A stretch of 64,000 bases of DNA from Heterostelium album PN500. Its lineage: Eukaryota > Evosea > Eumycetozoa > Acytosteliales > Acytosteliaceae. Every line of letters begins with the position of its first letter. Position 1 is the first letter of the stretch. Shown here piece after piece: positions 1 to 11,782 of the stretch. The notes under the pieces were generated by a model, which was not told where the DNA came from, did no database searches, and was given only the letters and a program-made list of their open reading frames with translations. The DNA is taken from contig NW_008805075.1 in assembly GCF_000004825.1 (NCBI RefSeq), forward strand, positions 373,788 to 437,787, read 5' to 3'. The position numbers were made by a program, and so were the translations under genes.

Positions 1-412
1 CAGCTGACTCCTCTTTTCTCTTCTTCAATGGCAGTTCTTTGTTCAACCATGGCAGGTCATGATAATACTCGATAATACGCTTCTCTTTGTTCTCCTCTTC
101 TATCTGATCTTCATTCACCTGATCATCATCAACCATGGAGTCATCATCATCAGATGACATGTATAAATGATTATCACTGGCCTCTGGATCACATGTATTG
201 GTGACAACAGGTCTTGGCAATTTAATCACTACAATGTCATCAACTTCAACAAGTATGTCATCAATAACATGCTCAACCTAGTCTGTTTCCTGATTTGTTG
301 TCGATGACCTGTGTTCCCAACATAGATTGTTATCCATGTTCTTGAAATGCCTGGTACATCTATTTCCTTTGTTCTTTCCACGTTTAAAAACATGCTGGCA
401 TACATTTGCCTT
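1..412 (-). CDS. partial gene at window edge: C-x2-H zinc-binding and acidic protein
   Basis: On the minus strand a reading frame runs leftwards out of the window. From about 412 to 300 it encodes VCQHVF, then RCTRHF and LCWEH, a C-x2-H ... C-x2-H spacing typical of small zinc-binding modules. From 277 to 1 the frame is rich in Asp and Glu and ends in a basic stretch. An interruption near 278-280 separates the two parts; a CTAG there could be a splice acceptor, so two exons or a decayed gene are both possible. No start codon is convincing and the 3' end lies outside. I do not recognise the family; such fingers occur in transposon-derived and in host proteins. Function unknown. Confidence 0.35.
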
Positions 413-934
413 TCCTACACCAACCAATCAACAGCAAATAAAAAAACAATCCAATCAATATCACTTCATCACCATACATTCCAATTTGAACGACTTCCAA
501 TAGTTTATTACATATTCTTCTCGTATAAATTGGAGAAGAATATATTGATACAACCAATAAATCATCATCAAAGATATCTACCTTACCAATCTTTCATTTA
601 TTATAACACTAATTCCAATATTGGATTCTCTGTAATAGAACAATCAGTATTGAATATATTAATTTTCTTTCATAGTAAATCTTTGTATTTGAAATTGTAG
701 AATCATGATTCAATAATATATATATATAATGAAATAGAAGAAATGAATAAGAGTATTCAAATTGTTTATACAAACATCAAATATTTAGATTTTCTCAAAT
801 AAATTAAAACTACAAATATATGCTAATTAATTTTTTGTTAAACTCTATAGAATTCAAAAGTTTATTAAATGGAATTCGGGAACCATTTAGAGAGTGAAAG
901 TTGTGACTAAATTATTCGTAAATACTTCAACAAT
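413..934. other. AT-rich non-coding stretch
   Basis: Between the edge fragment and the esterase stop codon I see only AT-rich sequence. An open frame at 347-700 (plus) has no protein-like composition and overlaps the fragment on the other strand, so I do not call it. Confidence 0.6.
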
Positions 935-2542
935 TTAGTAGGCTTCAAGGTATTGTCTCCAGTTCTCACAGATAGCCTTGGAGTATGGACGCTTGTCATT
1001 GTAGTTCATGACATCTGGACCGTAGTACATGGCATCTGGGTAGGTTGGCCATCTTGAGAATGGACCAGAGGGGTTACCATTGTCAGCATAGTCAGTCCAT
1101 GAACGGGTCATACGATGGGCCAAGACGGCATCGGCTGGGGCGAATGGGTAGGGAGTGTAGACATCTTGGAAGAAGACGTATGGCAATTCGTTACCGTGGG
1201 AGGCAGCCAAGAACCAATCGCTGGATGGGTAGTTTGGTGAGGAGTAGTTGAAGATGTAGTTGTTGAACTTGACACCTTGTTGGAATAAGTACTCAGAGGC
1301 CATGATGGAACCACAGTTGATGTAATAGTCACCAAAGAATTCGGAACCACCCATCCAGTTACCGATTTCACCGGCGACTGGCAAGTACCAAGAGATGATT
1401 TCGTCACGTTGAGCTGGGGTAAAGTAGACGTTCAAGTATTTAACGAGGGAGTTGTAGAGGGTGGTGTTGGTGACTGTGGTGGTTGGTGGGACGTAACCGA
1501 GACGGGCAAAGGCCATGTAGTGACCCTCATCGTAGTTGTGACCGATGATAATGTTGGCACGCTTGTTGTACTTTCCTTGCTTAAAGGCAGTGAGCAATTG
1601 AGTCTTGATCAAGTTACCGTCGACCATTGGAACAAAGAAATCAGAATTACCAACGGTTGGGGTGATATCGGCGGCTGGCTTGGATTGCATACATCTCAAG
1701 ATGGCGTTGTAGTCTGGGGCTCCGGAAGAGGTGACGTTGGCACAACCCTTGGTGGCGGCGTAAGCGGCAGTCTTGACCTTGGAGGTGGCGGCGGTTGGGA
1801 CAACCCATTGCCAGGCAGAGTGGGCAACGATACGGTTGTACAAGTTGTATGAGGATGGCATGGTCAAATGGTAGAGGGTAGCAGAACCACCGGCAGATTC
1901 ACCATAGATGGTAACACGCTCGGGATCACCACCGAATGAACGAATGTTGTCTTGGACCCAACGGAGAGCCATTTGTTGATCTTGGAGACCGATGTTGGTG
2001 TTACCATCGAACGATTGGAAACCGAAAATGTTCAAACGGTATTGGATGACGACGTGGATGACATTTCCGACGGCAGCGAGATGATCACCTTGGAAGTCGG
2101 TGGCGGCACCAGTCCAGTAACGACCTCCGTGCAAGAAGACCATAACTGGCAAGTTGGAGTAGTATTGAGTTGGATTGACGTTGTGGATGTTCTTTGGGGT
2201 GAAAACATTCAAGTAGAGACAGTCCTCAGACATGATGTAACCGGTTGGTTTACCTGATTGCCAACATGATGGTGGCATTTGGGTGGCGTAGGTCATACCC
2301 CAGTTGTACCAGAGTGATTGTGGTGGCTTGAAACGGAGGTTTCCAGTGGGTGGTTGGGCGTATGGAATACCGAGGAAAGCACGGGACTCATTCATGTAGA
2401 TACCAGTGTACATACCGGAACGAGAGTTTACGGTCAATGGGTAGGTGTTGGATGGACTACCCCATGAAGATTGACCATCGAATTGAGCGTTGGCAAGCAA
2501 ACCACTCAATAAGATGATAGTGGCTAAATAGAAGATTCTCAT
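935..2542 (-). CDS. secreted type-B carboxylesterase (crystal-protein-like)
   Basis: Single-exon gene of 535 residues. The first ATG in frame is at 2542; the frame stays open a few codons upstream but only with TTG. The N-terminus (MRIFYLATIILLSGLLANAQ) is a signal peptide, so the enzyme is probably secreted or lysosomal. Type-B carboxylesterase/cholinesterase marks are clear: SEDCLYLNVF, the oxyanion loop FLHGG, the nucleophile elbow GESAGG near residue 215, a likely acid Glu in GHNYDEG and the catalytic His in HGNELPYVF. The family hydrolyses carboxylic esters. Dictyostelids have several such proteins, including the crystal protein and D2 esterase; I cannot say which this is. Codon use is much richer in G+C than the flanks, suggesting strong expression. 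Confidence 0.9.
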   Translation of the reverse strand: MRIFYLATIILLSGLLANAQFDGQSSWGSPSNTYPLTVNSRSGMYTGIYMNESRAFLGIPYAQPPTGNLRFKPPQSLWYNWGMTYATQMPPSCWQSGKPTGYIMSEDCLYLNVFTPKNIHNVNPTQYYSNLPVMVFLHGGRYWTGAATDFQGDHLAAVGNVIHVVIQYRLNIFGFQSFDGNTNIGLQDQQMALRWVQDNIRSFGGDPERVTIYGESAGGSATLYHLTMPSSYNLYNRIVAHSAWQWVVPTAATSKVKTAAYAATKGCANVTSSGAPDYNAILRCMQSKPAADITPTVGNSDFFVPMVDGNLIKTQLLTAFKQGKYNKRANIIIGHNYDEGHYMAFARLGYVPPTTTVTNTTLYNSLVKYLNVYFTPAQRDEIISWYLPVAGEIGNWMGGSEFFGDYYINCGSIMASEYLFQQGVKFNNYIFNYSSPNYPSSDWFLAASHGNELPYVFFQDVYTPYPFAPADAVLAHRMTRSWTDYADNGNPSGPFSRWPTYPDAMYYGPDVMNYNDKRPYSKAICENWRQYLEAY

Positions 2543-4551
2543 CTTGTTCAAAAAAAAAAAAATTGTAATGTGTGATTTACTAGGGATACAAAAATTTTAA
2601 TTAAACTAAATATGGCAATTGATTGATATGATTATTATTATTATTAATGAAGTTGATGATGGTACTGATGTGGTATTTATCTTAATGTGATAAATGTAAT
2701 GTTACACAGTAATATTAATTGTACAGTTGATGTTTGAGTTTTGACTGAATTGTAGAGTGCACGTGACTTCCTTTTTATATCATGTCATGTCCATATGAAA
2801 AAATATACGGAAATAAGAAATTAATTATTTTTATTATTATTATTTAAAAAATTAAAAAAAACACAAGAATTACTTCAAAATATCAGATAAACCGTACACT
2901 CACCTGATTAGATGGACCAAATTCTTTGATTTAATTCGTCAAGACGAAATCAATCCCAAATTTAGAACGACTGAAAATTTGTTTTTTGATGTCCTCAAAT
3001 TTCGTTTTCAATATATCTCGTGGGGGGACTAGGGGGAGTTTTTTCATATTGATCAATAAAATTGATTTTGATAAGAGTGAAAAATATTTGATCAAATAGA
3101 AAAAAAAAGTGGGTGAAAAAGATTTTTTTACAAAAAAACAACGACTAAAAAAATAAAAAAACCATGATATGGTGAGAACAGACAAGTTCTACTCCTATGA
3201 TTGACTTTTTTGTAATGCAAACAATGTGCACTCTTAGCAACTAAACAAGTTAATTTTTTTGTGTTTGGTACTCAAAATTTTTTTGTTTTGCGTGTCGAAT
3301 ACTTTGAAAAATCTAATTTTTTTTAACCAGTGAGAAGAATAGAATAAATTGCTATTTTTTTCAGCCAATTCTTTTTGTTTTTGTTTTTTTTTTTTTTTGT
3401 TCTTGCTTTCAGATTATTGGTTACTCTTTAATCTTTTTAATCCACAACCAGATGCAAACAAAACTAAAATTTTTCGATCGATCGTTGTTGTTCAAAGACT
3501 ATTTTTATATTTTTTCGATTCCAAATTGACGGATGAGTTCAGATTAGTCTATATTTTAACTATTCGATCAAATTTTCTTCTCATTCCAAGAAGATGTACA
3601 CGTTTTTAATATTATCTGCTAAGCAATGTCTGATCGATTTTGATCGAAATCATCCTGGCGGTTTAAAACTATAACCTATGACCAATGTGATCCACAATGA
3701 ACAAAATAAATTAAAAATTAAAGTTTATCAAACTTTTATTTTATTTTATTTTATTTCTTTTTTCTTTCTTATTAAATGATCCCCATTTCGTGATTTAATA
3801 TTGAATTATCATGGATGGCTTAGAAATCTCTATCAAATTTATTGATGGTGAAAAAGTTTTGGATATAAAAAAAAAAGAATCAAAATTCTCGTTTCAAATA
3901 AACCGTTTAGGATTTTTTAATTTGAATGTTCCTAGTGATTTCATTGGTTGTGATCAAATGAGGGAGGATGAGATTTTGCAATTCAACCACACAAACAAAA
4001 ACAGTGCTTTTTTAATTAAAAAATCAATAAAATTTCTTAATATCATCATCTCGAAACTATCTCCCACGACTCTCCCAGAATTGATAGGTCAGAGACATGC
4101 AATATGCAAACTTACCAACTTAAATCAAATCAAATGAGATTTATTGATAGCTGATGAAATATGATCTTAAAAAAATTTGCAGTGTGACAACCTTTGTTGA
4201 TGCAACATCAATTAACATCATTATTCTATAAAACATTAAAGTATTAAATAATACATTACACTACCCCATTAATTATTTTTTTGGCACTATCTTCACAATT
4301 CATTGTAAGTTGACATTAAGTTATTAATCTTTAAAGCAATCAAATGATTGTGCGCAAGTGACATGTCACATATGATAGGTTGAAACCATTTAAATATTGG
4401 GGTAAGTGATAAAATGAAAGTGACCACGTTGTCAATTTAGTTATTTGCATAATAAAATAACAATACATAAACATAAACAATCGTTTCGTTTCGTTTTCTT
4501 TTTTTTTATTATTATTATTATTATAAAATATTTTCTATTTATTTATTTAAA
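2543..4551. other. AT-rich intergenic region with one weak ORF
   Basis: Two kilobases between the esterase start and the sec63 stop, containing poly-T and poly-A tracts and short TTA repeats. Apart from the doubtful ORF listed separately at 3811-4137 I see no gene. Frames at 2931-3185 and 3349-3609 are low-complexity Phe/Lys/Ser strings and were left out. Confidence 0.5.
3811..4137 (+). CDS. doubtful small ORF, 108 aa
   Basis: An ATG-initiated frame of 108 codons with mixed composition (MDGLEISIKFIDGEKV at the start, then DFIGCDQMREDEILQF). It is less low-complexity than the other small frames here and lies between genes on the opposite strand. I recognise no domain, see no intron, and the context gives no hint. 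It could be a lineage-specific gene, a remnant, or chance. Confidence 0.25.
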   Translation: MDGLEISIKFIDGEKVLDIKKKESKFSFQINRLGFFNLNVPSDFIGCDQMREDEILQFNHTNKNSAFLIKKSIKFLNIIISKLSPTTLPELIGQRHAICKLTNLNQIK

Positions 4552-6932
4552 TTATTGTAGTTTCTTTTGTTTTTTTTGTTCTTTTAATTCCTTTTTGGTT
4601 GGTGGTTGTTGAGGTTGTTGATGTTGTGGTCTTGGTGGAAGTTGAATTGGATTTGGATTTTGAACAACTTTGAAATTGATTGAGTATTGTGAATCCAATC
4701 CAATGTATCCATCACACATCAAGTGCAAAGAGTAGTTGTAGGTACCGGGTTTCTCAGGTGTCAAGAATTGCATTTTGATTGTGTTACCGGCTTCCCAGCT
4801 CTCAGACTTTCCGATTGCTACCAACTCATTCTTGAGACGGTCACCAAATACGACCCACCAACAGATAGGACGTTCCTCATTGACAAATGGAGCGTGATAG
4901 AAGTTCTCGGATGGCTTGGTGGTCTTCTTGACTGGAGCTTCCCAGTCACTGTCAGAGTCACTCTCACTGTCGGAACCAGAGGAGAGCATTTCGTCGTCGT
5001 CATCACTCTCAGAGAGATCGTCTAGCTCATCTTCGTCTTCGAGCTCGGTTCCATTGTCGGCGGCTTCTTTTTTCTTTAATTCACGCTCGGTTTGCTTGGC
5101 CAAACGCTTCTTTTCTTTCTCTTCCTTCTTCTCCTTGGCTTCACGTTCTTTCTGGAGTTGTTGTTGACGACGCTCCTCACGTTCCTTTGCCTTTTGACCC
5201 TTCTTGCTAGCCATTCCCTTTTGCTTCTTTGGTTTTGCGGTTAGTTCTTTCTCGATTTGTTTATTCTCCTCTGATAGTTGTTGTTGTTGTTGTTGTTGTT
5301 CGGCACCATTGTTTTCAGATTTCTTATTCTTCTTTGGTGTCTTGTCAACAAACTCTGCTACCAAGGTACAGATAGCAGTTGAATAGATAGTACCATCCTC
5401 CTCACCAGAGACAAGCTTTATATTAATACCAACCTCTGTTGGAATCTTTTGTAAAACATTTTCAATATCTCTAATCTTTTCATTTGGAATAGATTGAGCT
5501 TGTAAATATTCTTTTCTAGCTTCTTCACTAAAACAAGTTGATTATAAAATATATTATTAGTTTTCTTTCTTACTATTATTATTATTATTATTATTATTTT
5601 AATAATCAACTTACCCAATTCTATTAAATTTAACAATATCAAATACTTTTCTATAGTTTAGTGATGAAATGTTAAAGGAATCTAAATATGGAATTTGTTT
5701 GAGTGATTGATCTTCCCATGCAGCTTGAGTAACGCATTGATTCAACTTTAAGAGTTCAATGATTGAATTTAATTGTCTCTTCTCCTTACAGATTTGGAAT
5801 GCACCGTTGATCAACATTCTAACCTTCTTTAGCACCTCTTGGAGATCCTCTTCGAGCTTTGCTGGAATCTGTTGGTGAATTCTCGAGATGTGAGCGTACA
5901 ACAGTGTAGTCGCCTTGATGATATATGGATGATTGAATCTGAATTTCTTGATCTTGTGTGCATCTGGTATGGCCTTTGTCAGTGCCTTGAGTGATTCCTC
6001 ATCAGAGGTACGCTCTGGCAGCGCATCCTTATACTCTTGTGAAGCACCAATAATCTCAACCAACTGTGTCATTCTCGTCTTATCATCGATGACATGATAG
6101 TACAACGCCAAACTGTTGTTCTGTACAGTGTTGGCCGGTTGTTTAGATTTCTTATTCCAAAAGTAAACACCTGTTGGAATTAAAATAACCAAAGCAACTA
6201 AATAAACAGATAATACTAAAGGTAAAGAAAAAAGAAAGAAAAATGATAATAATAATAAGTTGATTAATAAACAAATGTAATGTTGTTTAAAAGTATATTA
6301 TATATATGTATGTATATATTAACAACATTGTACTTACCAATGGATGAATTGTTACGATTAACTAACCATGATGGTAGTGCAATACCAACAGAGACGGGTT
6401 GTGGACCGTCGGGATTTCCGTACTTTTCAAACTTCTCACGAATTGCAGGATCTGTGAGTGATTCGTATGCCTTTGAGATTGCAATGAAGATCTTTTCGTC
6501 ACCGCCCTTGTCGGGATGGTGTTGTCTACTGAGTGTACGATAGGCCTTTTTGATCTCGTCTTCGGTTGCACCGGTGGTGAGACCGAGTACCGAGTAAGGG
6601 TTGTACGGTTCGTGCTCTTGAATTCCATTCTTGATGACACTGAACAACATCACCAGGAACACACACCACAACAATGCAATCACAGCAAACTTTACATAGT
6701 TGACAACGTTGTAGTTAGCACGCTTCGTCTCCTCTTGCTTCAACTTTGCTTTGTGTTCGCAGCCGGTGCAGTTGCAATCGACCGACTTCTTCAGTGGACG
6801 TGGCAGCAGTTTTCGGTAGGCCCACAGAGTGCATGGCAATAGCACCACCAACAGCGAGAACAACAACCAATATTGGAATGCACTGTCATTGTAATCCTCT
6901 GAACCCTGTTGTTTTGTATTATGTTGTGACAT
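4552..6932 (-). CDS. sec63: SEC63, J-domain subunit of the ER translocon
   Basis: Three exons by splice sites and phase: 6932-6338, 6215-5615 and 5527-4552, giving about 723 residues. Two membrane segments (near residues 20-41 and 77-103) precede a J domain (NPYSVLGLTTGATEDEIKKA ... HHPDKGG, with the HPD triad that stimulates BiP ATPase). A third membrane segment (VLSVYLVALVILIPTG) follows. Next come the helical Brl/Sec63 region and a Lys/Glu-rich coiled stretch with a Gln run. After an acidic Ser/Asp/Glu block the C-terminal beta-sandwich (WWVVFGDRL ... PGTYNYSLHLMCDGYIGLD) closes the protein. This matches SEC63, which works with Sec61 and Sec62 in post-translational import into the ER. It is divergent from frataxin across a 616-bp gap. 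Confidence 0.93.
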
Positions 6933-7548
6933 CTTTCTAAATGTACTACTACTACTACTACTATCACTTAAATAATAATAATAACAACAACTAAATTAAT
7001 ATTAAATAAAAACAGTCGACGCTTTTTTTTTTTTTTTAAAATTAAAAAAAACATGTGAACTCTCTAAAAAAAAATGAAAAGAAAAAAATGAAAAATTGAA
7101 AATTAAAAATTTAAAAAAAATATATTGACTTTTGATTTGACTTATAACAAGTCATTATAATTTGTAAGTAGTTAGTCTAGTGAGTCAGTGATATGATTAT
7201 TTAACTTAATCTTATATGTATATTATCATTAATAATTTGATAAATCTAAGATATTTTTCGTTGAAAACTAGCTAGATTTATTAAACTTTTTAAAAAACTA
7301 AAAAATTAAAATAAAATAGTTAAAATTTATTCAAATAAAATAATCAAAACACATAACTATCATACAAATAAACATATATATATTTATTTTGATTCTTGTT
7401 AATATTTAAATGACGTTTAACTTTCGTTTTTTTTTTTGTTTTTTTTTTTTTTAATTTTCATAAAATTGCAATTTAAAACTGATTGGTTGATTAATGATTG
7501 ATTCAAAGATTACATATTAAAGGGTGATCAGCGACTCGACTATTAAAG
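6933..7548. promoter_or_regulatory. shared 5' region between sec63 and frataxin
   Basis: This 616-bp AT-rich gap separates two divergent starts and must hold both promoters. It contains several T and A tracts, as usual upstream of dictyostelid genes. I see no specific operator-like motif. Confidence 0.4.
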
Positions 7549-8267
7549 ATGATTTCATCAACAACAAGAAATATAATATCAAGATTGACAGTAAACACAA
7601 ACTATCAATATTCATTTAGATCAATAGTATATAGTAAGAGTATAGTCATCAGAGATTCATCATCATCACAACAATCATTACAACACCGTTCATCATCCTC
7701 ATTTTCATACAACCAACTAAATAGATTCAATAATAATAATACTTTAAATTATATTAAACGTTACTATTCAAGTGAAGAGTAAGTAAATATATATAGTATT
7801 ATATTTCTAATCATATCAATGATATTGACAAATTAATCAATTATAAAAGATTACCATTACCAATATATCATACTATTGTAGATGATGAATTAGAGTTATT
7901 TTCAGATAGAATAGAGGTATTAATTCAATCGTTTGAAGATAAAGGTGCTGATGTTGAAACTTCAGTAAGTTAAGTTAATATTATTATTTTGTTTTACAAC
8001 TAGATTACTGATATATTTCTTATGAAAATATCATAATAGGATGGAGTATTAACAATTAATTTAGGAAAAAATGGTACATATGTAATTAATAAACAAACAC
8101 CGAACCGTCAGATATGGTGGTCATCACCTATTAGTGGACCAAAACGATTCAACTATGACACAATATCAAAGCAATGGATAGATAACATCGATGGTACACC
8201 TCTAAGAAATCTTCTTCAATCTGAAATCAAGACTTTATGTAAATATGATTTGAATCTTGATAATTAG
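7549..8267 (+). CDS. fxn: frataxin, mitochondrial iron-sulfur assembly factor
   Basis: Three exons: 7549-7778, 7850-7964 and 8040-8267, in phase, 190 residues. The first exon is a Ser/Arg/Asn-rich presequence with no acidic residue until its arginine; it ends KRYYSSE, a good matrix-protease R-3 site (RYY^S). Exons 2 and 3 give the frataxin/CyaY fold: the acidic first helix (VDDELELFSDRIEVLIQSFED), the strand DGVLTINLGKNGTYVINKQ and the signature QTPNRQIWWSSPISGPKRF. The protein binds iron through acidic helix residues and stimulates the cysteine desulfurase NFS1-ISCU complex in the matrix. Length and order match the eukaryotic family. Its 3' end converges on GRASP with about 155 bp between them. 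Confidence 0.95.
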
Positions 8268-8421
8268 ATTTGAATAGATTGGATTACTTGGATATTCAAA
8301 CTATTAAAATATGATGATCATCAATACTGACTGCAATAGAATAAAATTTATAATAATAATAAGATTTTATTTACAATTATTTTATATTTTTATATATCTA
8401 CTTTTATCTTTCTTTCTTTCT

Positions 8422-9574
8422 TTATTCCAGTGGTATTTGTTGTAGTTGTTGTTTATTAAGTTCATCTTCAAGATTGATATTGTTATTTATATTATTATTA
8501 TTATTACTATTGTTATTTGTATTATTATTGTTGTTGTTTTCTGTAATTTCTAATTGATCAAAGTTTAATTTAATTGGTGTATTGTCTATTGGTTCAACTG
8601 GATTATCTATATAGTTTGTTTGAGTGTTGTTGTTGCTATTGTTACTATTAGCAGAGTTTGTTGTTGTTGATTTATATGGTGATTCTTGTTGTTGTGATGT
8701 TTGCTGTTGATTTATCATAGGTTTCAATTGATCTATTGAGGGTGTTATCATTTGTGATGTCATAAGTTGTTTGGTTGGTATGCGATGGAGTAATCCATAG
8801 CCGATGTCACAACCCAAGCTACCGCTACCACCCCAATTCTTGTTGGGTGTAATGGTGACGAGACGTACTTGCTCTGACAACGAACTGTAGATATACAACT
8901 GAATCGGTCGATACATATTGTTGTTGATCAGCGTAAAGAAGTCTTCTTGTTCGTTCATGATCAAGTCTGGTGTACCAACGATATAGTCGGTTCTCGTCTG
9001 TAGACCGGCTTCGTGTGCAGGTGAATTCAAATAGACATCCAGAATATGCCATACATTCTCCAATGTCTTTGACCAAGAGCAATATCTAATGCTTATACCC
9101 GCCAAACCATTACCTCCCCATGTATTACTTGGTACAATAACTTGTTCTAAATAAATAATAAACAATTAAAAAAAGATTAATAAAATAAGTATGTATATAT
9201 CTATATATATATATATATTATTATTATGTATTTTCTATTAAATTACCTCTTGTTGTATCAGATTTTATATTATAAACAATTAGATGAACTTCTTTTTCAA
9301 TGTTTTCCTTAAAGGTGTCAGAGAATCTAGAGTCTTCTTTGTCAAAGACTACTTGGTTGGCAGCGACAATAAAGTCAAAGAATGGTACGAGTCTACCGCA
9401 TGCCGGTGAGTTTGGTTGTACCTGTAGAACATGATAACCAGTACGATTGTAGAGATCTTGTTGACCTGGTTTCGACGATGTACCAGATGAAACAGGTGCA
9501 CCTCCAATATTTAGTTGTTGACTCTGTGAGTTTGGTCCACCTACACCAACATTACCAGATTGTGCATTTCCCAT
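8422..9574 (-). CDS. grasp: GRASP, Golgi reassembly and stacking protein
   Basis: Two exons, 9574-9247 and 9146-8422, 350 residues. The N-terminus MGNAQSG supplies Gly2 for myristoylation. Two PDZ-like halves follow: GYHVLQVQPNSPACGRLVPF with DFIVAANQ, then WHILDVYLNSPAHEAGLQ with DYIVGTPD. Between and after them lie the WGGNGLAGISIRYCSW and WGGSGSLGCDIGYGLLHR blocks typical of GRASP55/65. The C-terminal third is a Gln/Asn/Ser/Thr-rich disordered tail, as in animal GRASPs where it is phosphoregulated. GRASPs tether Golgi cisternae and take part in unconventional secretion; the dictyostelid GRASP is known from AcbA release. A dot-perfect match of both PDZ halves makes the call firm. Confidence 0.93.
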
Positions 9575-10252
9575 TATTTATAATATAATAATAATAATAT
9601 ATTTAATATAAAAAACAAACAATGAAATAAATATATATGTATAATTTATTTGGTTATTGTAAAAAAATAAATACACTTTCAATCAATAAAAGTCAAAATT
9701 TTTCAAAATTATTTATATTTTTCGGGGTAGTGTAATCAATCATCTTTTCATGATCATCAAAAAATTAATTAATAAAAATAGATTATATTTAAAAATTATA
9801 TTAAAAAATACCTACAAGTCAGAGCCTCTCTATATATAATACTAAAATGTTATTTTTAGAACACCATTGATTAATATTTTCCCTTCTTATGTTGGAATGG
9901 AAAGTTCAGACAGGTTAATCTGTGGATAGACATCAGTCATTGAGATGGTTGTGCCGTTGGGAAGCTTAAATTGTACCTCTTTAGCCTATAAATTAGCAAA
10001 TGTAGTCATAGATTGATTGAAAAGGAAGAAGTAATTTTAAATTAAATATATTCTTTACTTTTAAATAATGTATTCAAATTATTATTAATGTGGAATAGAT
10101 CTTTCAGTTGTTCTCTGACCTGTTGTAGTAGAACAATGGATTTTACACTGTAGAGATGTCTGCCTACGATAGTTCTTAAATTAAATATTTAAAAAAGATT
10201 CTATTTTTATTAATTTTTTGATTGATATAAGTGTTAAAACGTTTTTTTTGCT
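9575..10252. other. intergenic, with exon-like pieces on the minus strand
   Basis: The minus strand around 10175-10040 encodes a piece beginning TIVGRHLYSVKSIVLLQQVR and continuing through QLKDLFHI. The stretch at 9988-9890 encodes KEVQFKLPNGTTISMTDVYP and ends in a stop after SELSIPT. Both look more protein-like than chance, but I could not join them with phase-compatible splice sites and I recognise neither. They may be remnants of one gene. Confidence 0.3.
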
Positions 10253-10804
10253 TCAAAATGTTCCGTCTTCAACATACACCTCCATCTTTAAATAAGGATA
10301 TTGTTTATAAATTATACGAAGAAGGTGAGAGTTGTTTGTTTTGATGATAAGTCTCTCCAAGTTTGGAAGACTATCGATTGTTTCTTTGAATTCGATATCT
10401 TGTTCGTCATCCTCTTGAGGACAAGTATATAAACCCTTCAAGTACAAAGTGTGAATGTTTTGTTTGTTGTACAATGAATACTGACTATCTTTATTCATCG
10501 ATGTAGGTATTTCAAAGAAATGAATATCATTATTGGAACTTGTCTCCAAATATAAATATATTCGATTTGTTTGCATAGATATAAATTTGAATCAATTCTT
10601 ACAAACCAATGATAGTTCGACATGTGATGAATTTAGATTTATCATCTCGAAATAAAATGAGTCAATGGCTCCTTCATTTGGATGGTTTCTAATGTATGGT
10701 ACAATGTATTCCTTCAATGTCGATGGAATTCGATTTGACAACAAGTATGTCAATATTTTTGTTGAAGTAGTATTGATAATATTTGCATGTAAATGTGTAT
10801 ACAT
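10253..10804 (-). pseudogene. F-box/LRR-like gene interrupted by an in-frame TGA
   Basis: From ATG 10804 the frame reads through SYVELSLVC-type sequence (HVELSLVCKN), meets TGA, then continues in the same frame as FKFISMQTNRIYL to a stop at 10253. In dictyostelid F-box-like families the motif is LSLVCKNWFKFIS, so the TGA sits exactly where Trp (TGG) is expected: a single G-to-A change. The rest has leucine-rich text such as LPNLERLIIKTNN. With about 180 codons it is also much shorter than full-length members (several hundred residues). I infer a decaying copy of a large F-box gene family; a two-exon reading is unlikely because no acceptor follows. Confidence 0.5.
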
Positions 10805-11169
10805 TTTTATGTGATTTATATAATTTTAGCAAATAAATAGTAATAAAAGATATTCTATAAAATGTTGTTAACTTATAAATAGACATGTCAGATTTGTTCT
10901 ACTGAATTTACTTCAATTAAAGAGTTTCAACACCATGCAGTTGAAAGCTGCATACCATGCGTATTAGATTACTTTGGACTTTCAAAAACAATATTTATTG
11001 AACTATTGAAAGAAGAATGAGAAGTTAGAGGAGCAAATAGCAGCATTAAAATTGGAGGCACAAAAGAATGAGCAGTTAGAGGAACAAATAGTAGCATTAA
11101 AAGTAACTCTGTTAATTTTTTTTTTGTTTGATCAAAAGTGTGAACTTTTTTTTTTTTGCAAGTCCAAAA

Positions 11170-11204
<35 letters not shown>

Positions 11205-11268
11205 GGAACAATATCATTCAAAAAGTTTGACATGACGATTCACTTTTAGATTTAAGTATGATCCCTTC
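10805..11268. other. gene-remnant stretch with zinc-finger-like and coiled-coil text
   Basis: On the plus strand 10882-11019 encodes CQICSTEFTSIKEF...HH...C, a C2H2/C2HC-like finger, ending ELLKEE and a stop. From 11012 a second frame encodes KLEEQIAALKLEAQKNEQLEE, a heptad coiled coil. A run of 28 T lies at about 11176-11203. The pieces are in different frames and lack good splice sites, so I read them as remnants. Confidence 0.3.
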
Positions 11269-11752
11269 GTTTTACTGGCGTCATTAAATTTATATGGCGG
11301 TTAAATAGTAAAATAAAGAAAAATCTGTTGTGTAATTATATATTCTAGTACAGATGAATACAATACCTTTTAGTAAAAATAGTTTCTTTTGTAAATACTG
11401 TAATATAGTTCATACTTCAAACAAAAAGAAAATCCAAATTGGAGGAAATGGCAAAGAAGTACAGCAAACCAATCGATGAAATCATTAAATTACACAAGGA
11501 GCGAGGATGCTTCATCTGCAGTAAACCCCGTGCTAGTTGTGGCAGCTCCAAAGAGCGCACAACCACCTCCAAGTAGATCAATTACTAGTATCATCATTGA
11601 GAAGACCTCACCTAGGTATATCAAGATCAAATACCTAGAGAGCTCTTGGTATGGAAATTGATACAGCAGTGGCATTGGAACACAGTGAGCCAACAGATTT
11701 TTCTTTATTTTTCTATTTAACCGCCACATAAATTTAATGACGCCAGTAAAAC
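11269..11752. mobile_element. short element bounded by 62-bp terminal inverted repeats
   Basis: The left arm (11269-11330, beginning GTTTTACTGGCGTCATTAAA) matches the reverse complement of the right arm (11691-11752, ending TTTAATGACGCCAGTAAAAC) at 60 of 62 positions. The interior of about 360 bp holds two short plus-strand frames. One reads FFCKYCNIVH, the other KLEEMAKKYSKPIDEIIKLH followed by CFICSKPRASC. Both have cysteine pairs; they are in different frames and neither is long. This has the form of a non-autonomous, MITE-like DNA transposon or its remnant. I do not see a clear target-site duplication. A diverged direct copy of the right end lies just outside at 11783-11815. Confidence 0.6.
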
Positions 11753-11782
11753 ACCCCCCAAAAATAAAAATAAAAAAATTTT

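Noticed and set aside
1409-1852. plus-strand frame of 147 codons
   Set aside because: Shadow of the carboxylesterase on the other strand; Gly/Val bias comes from its codon pattern.
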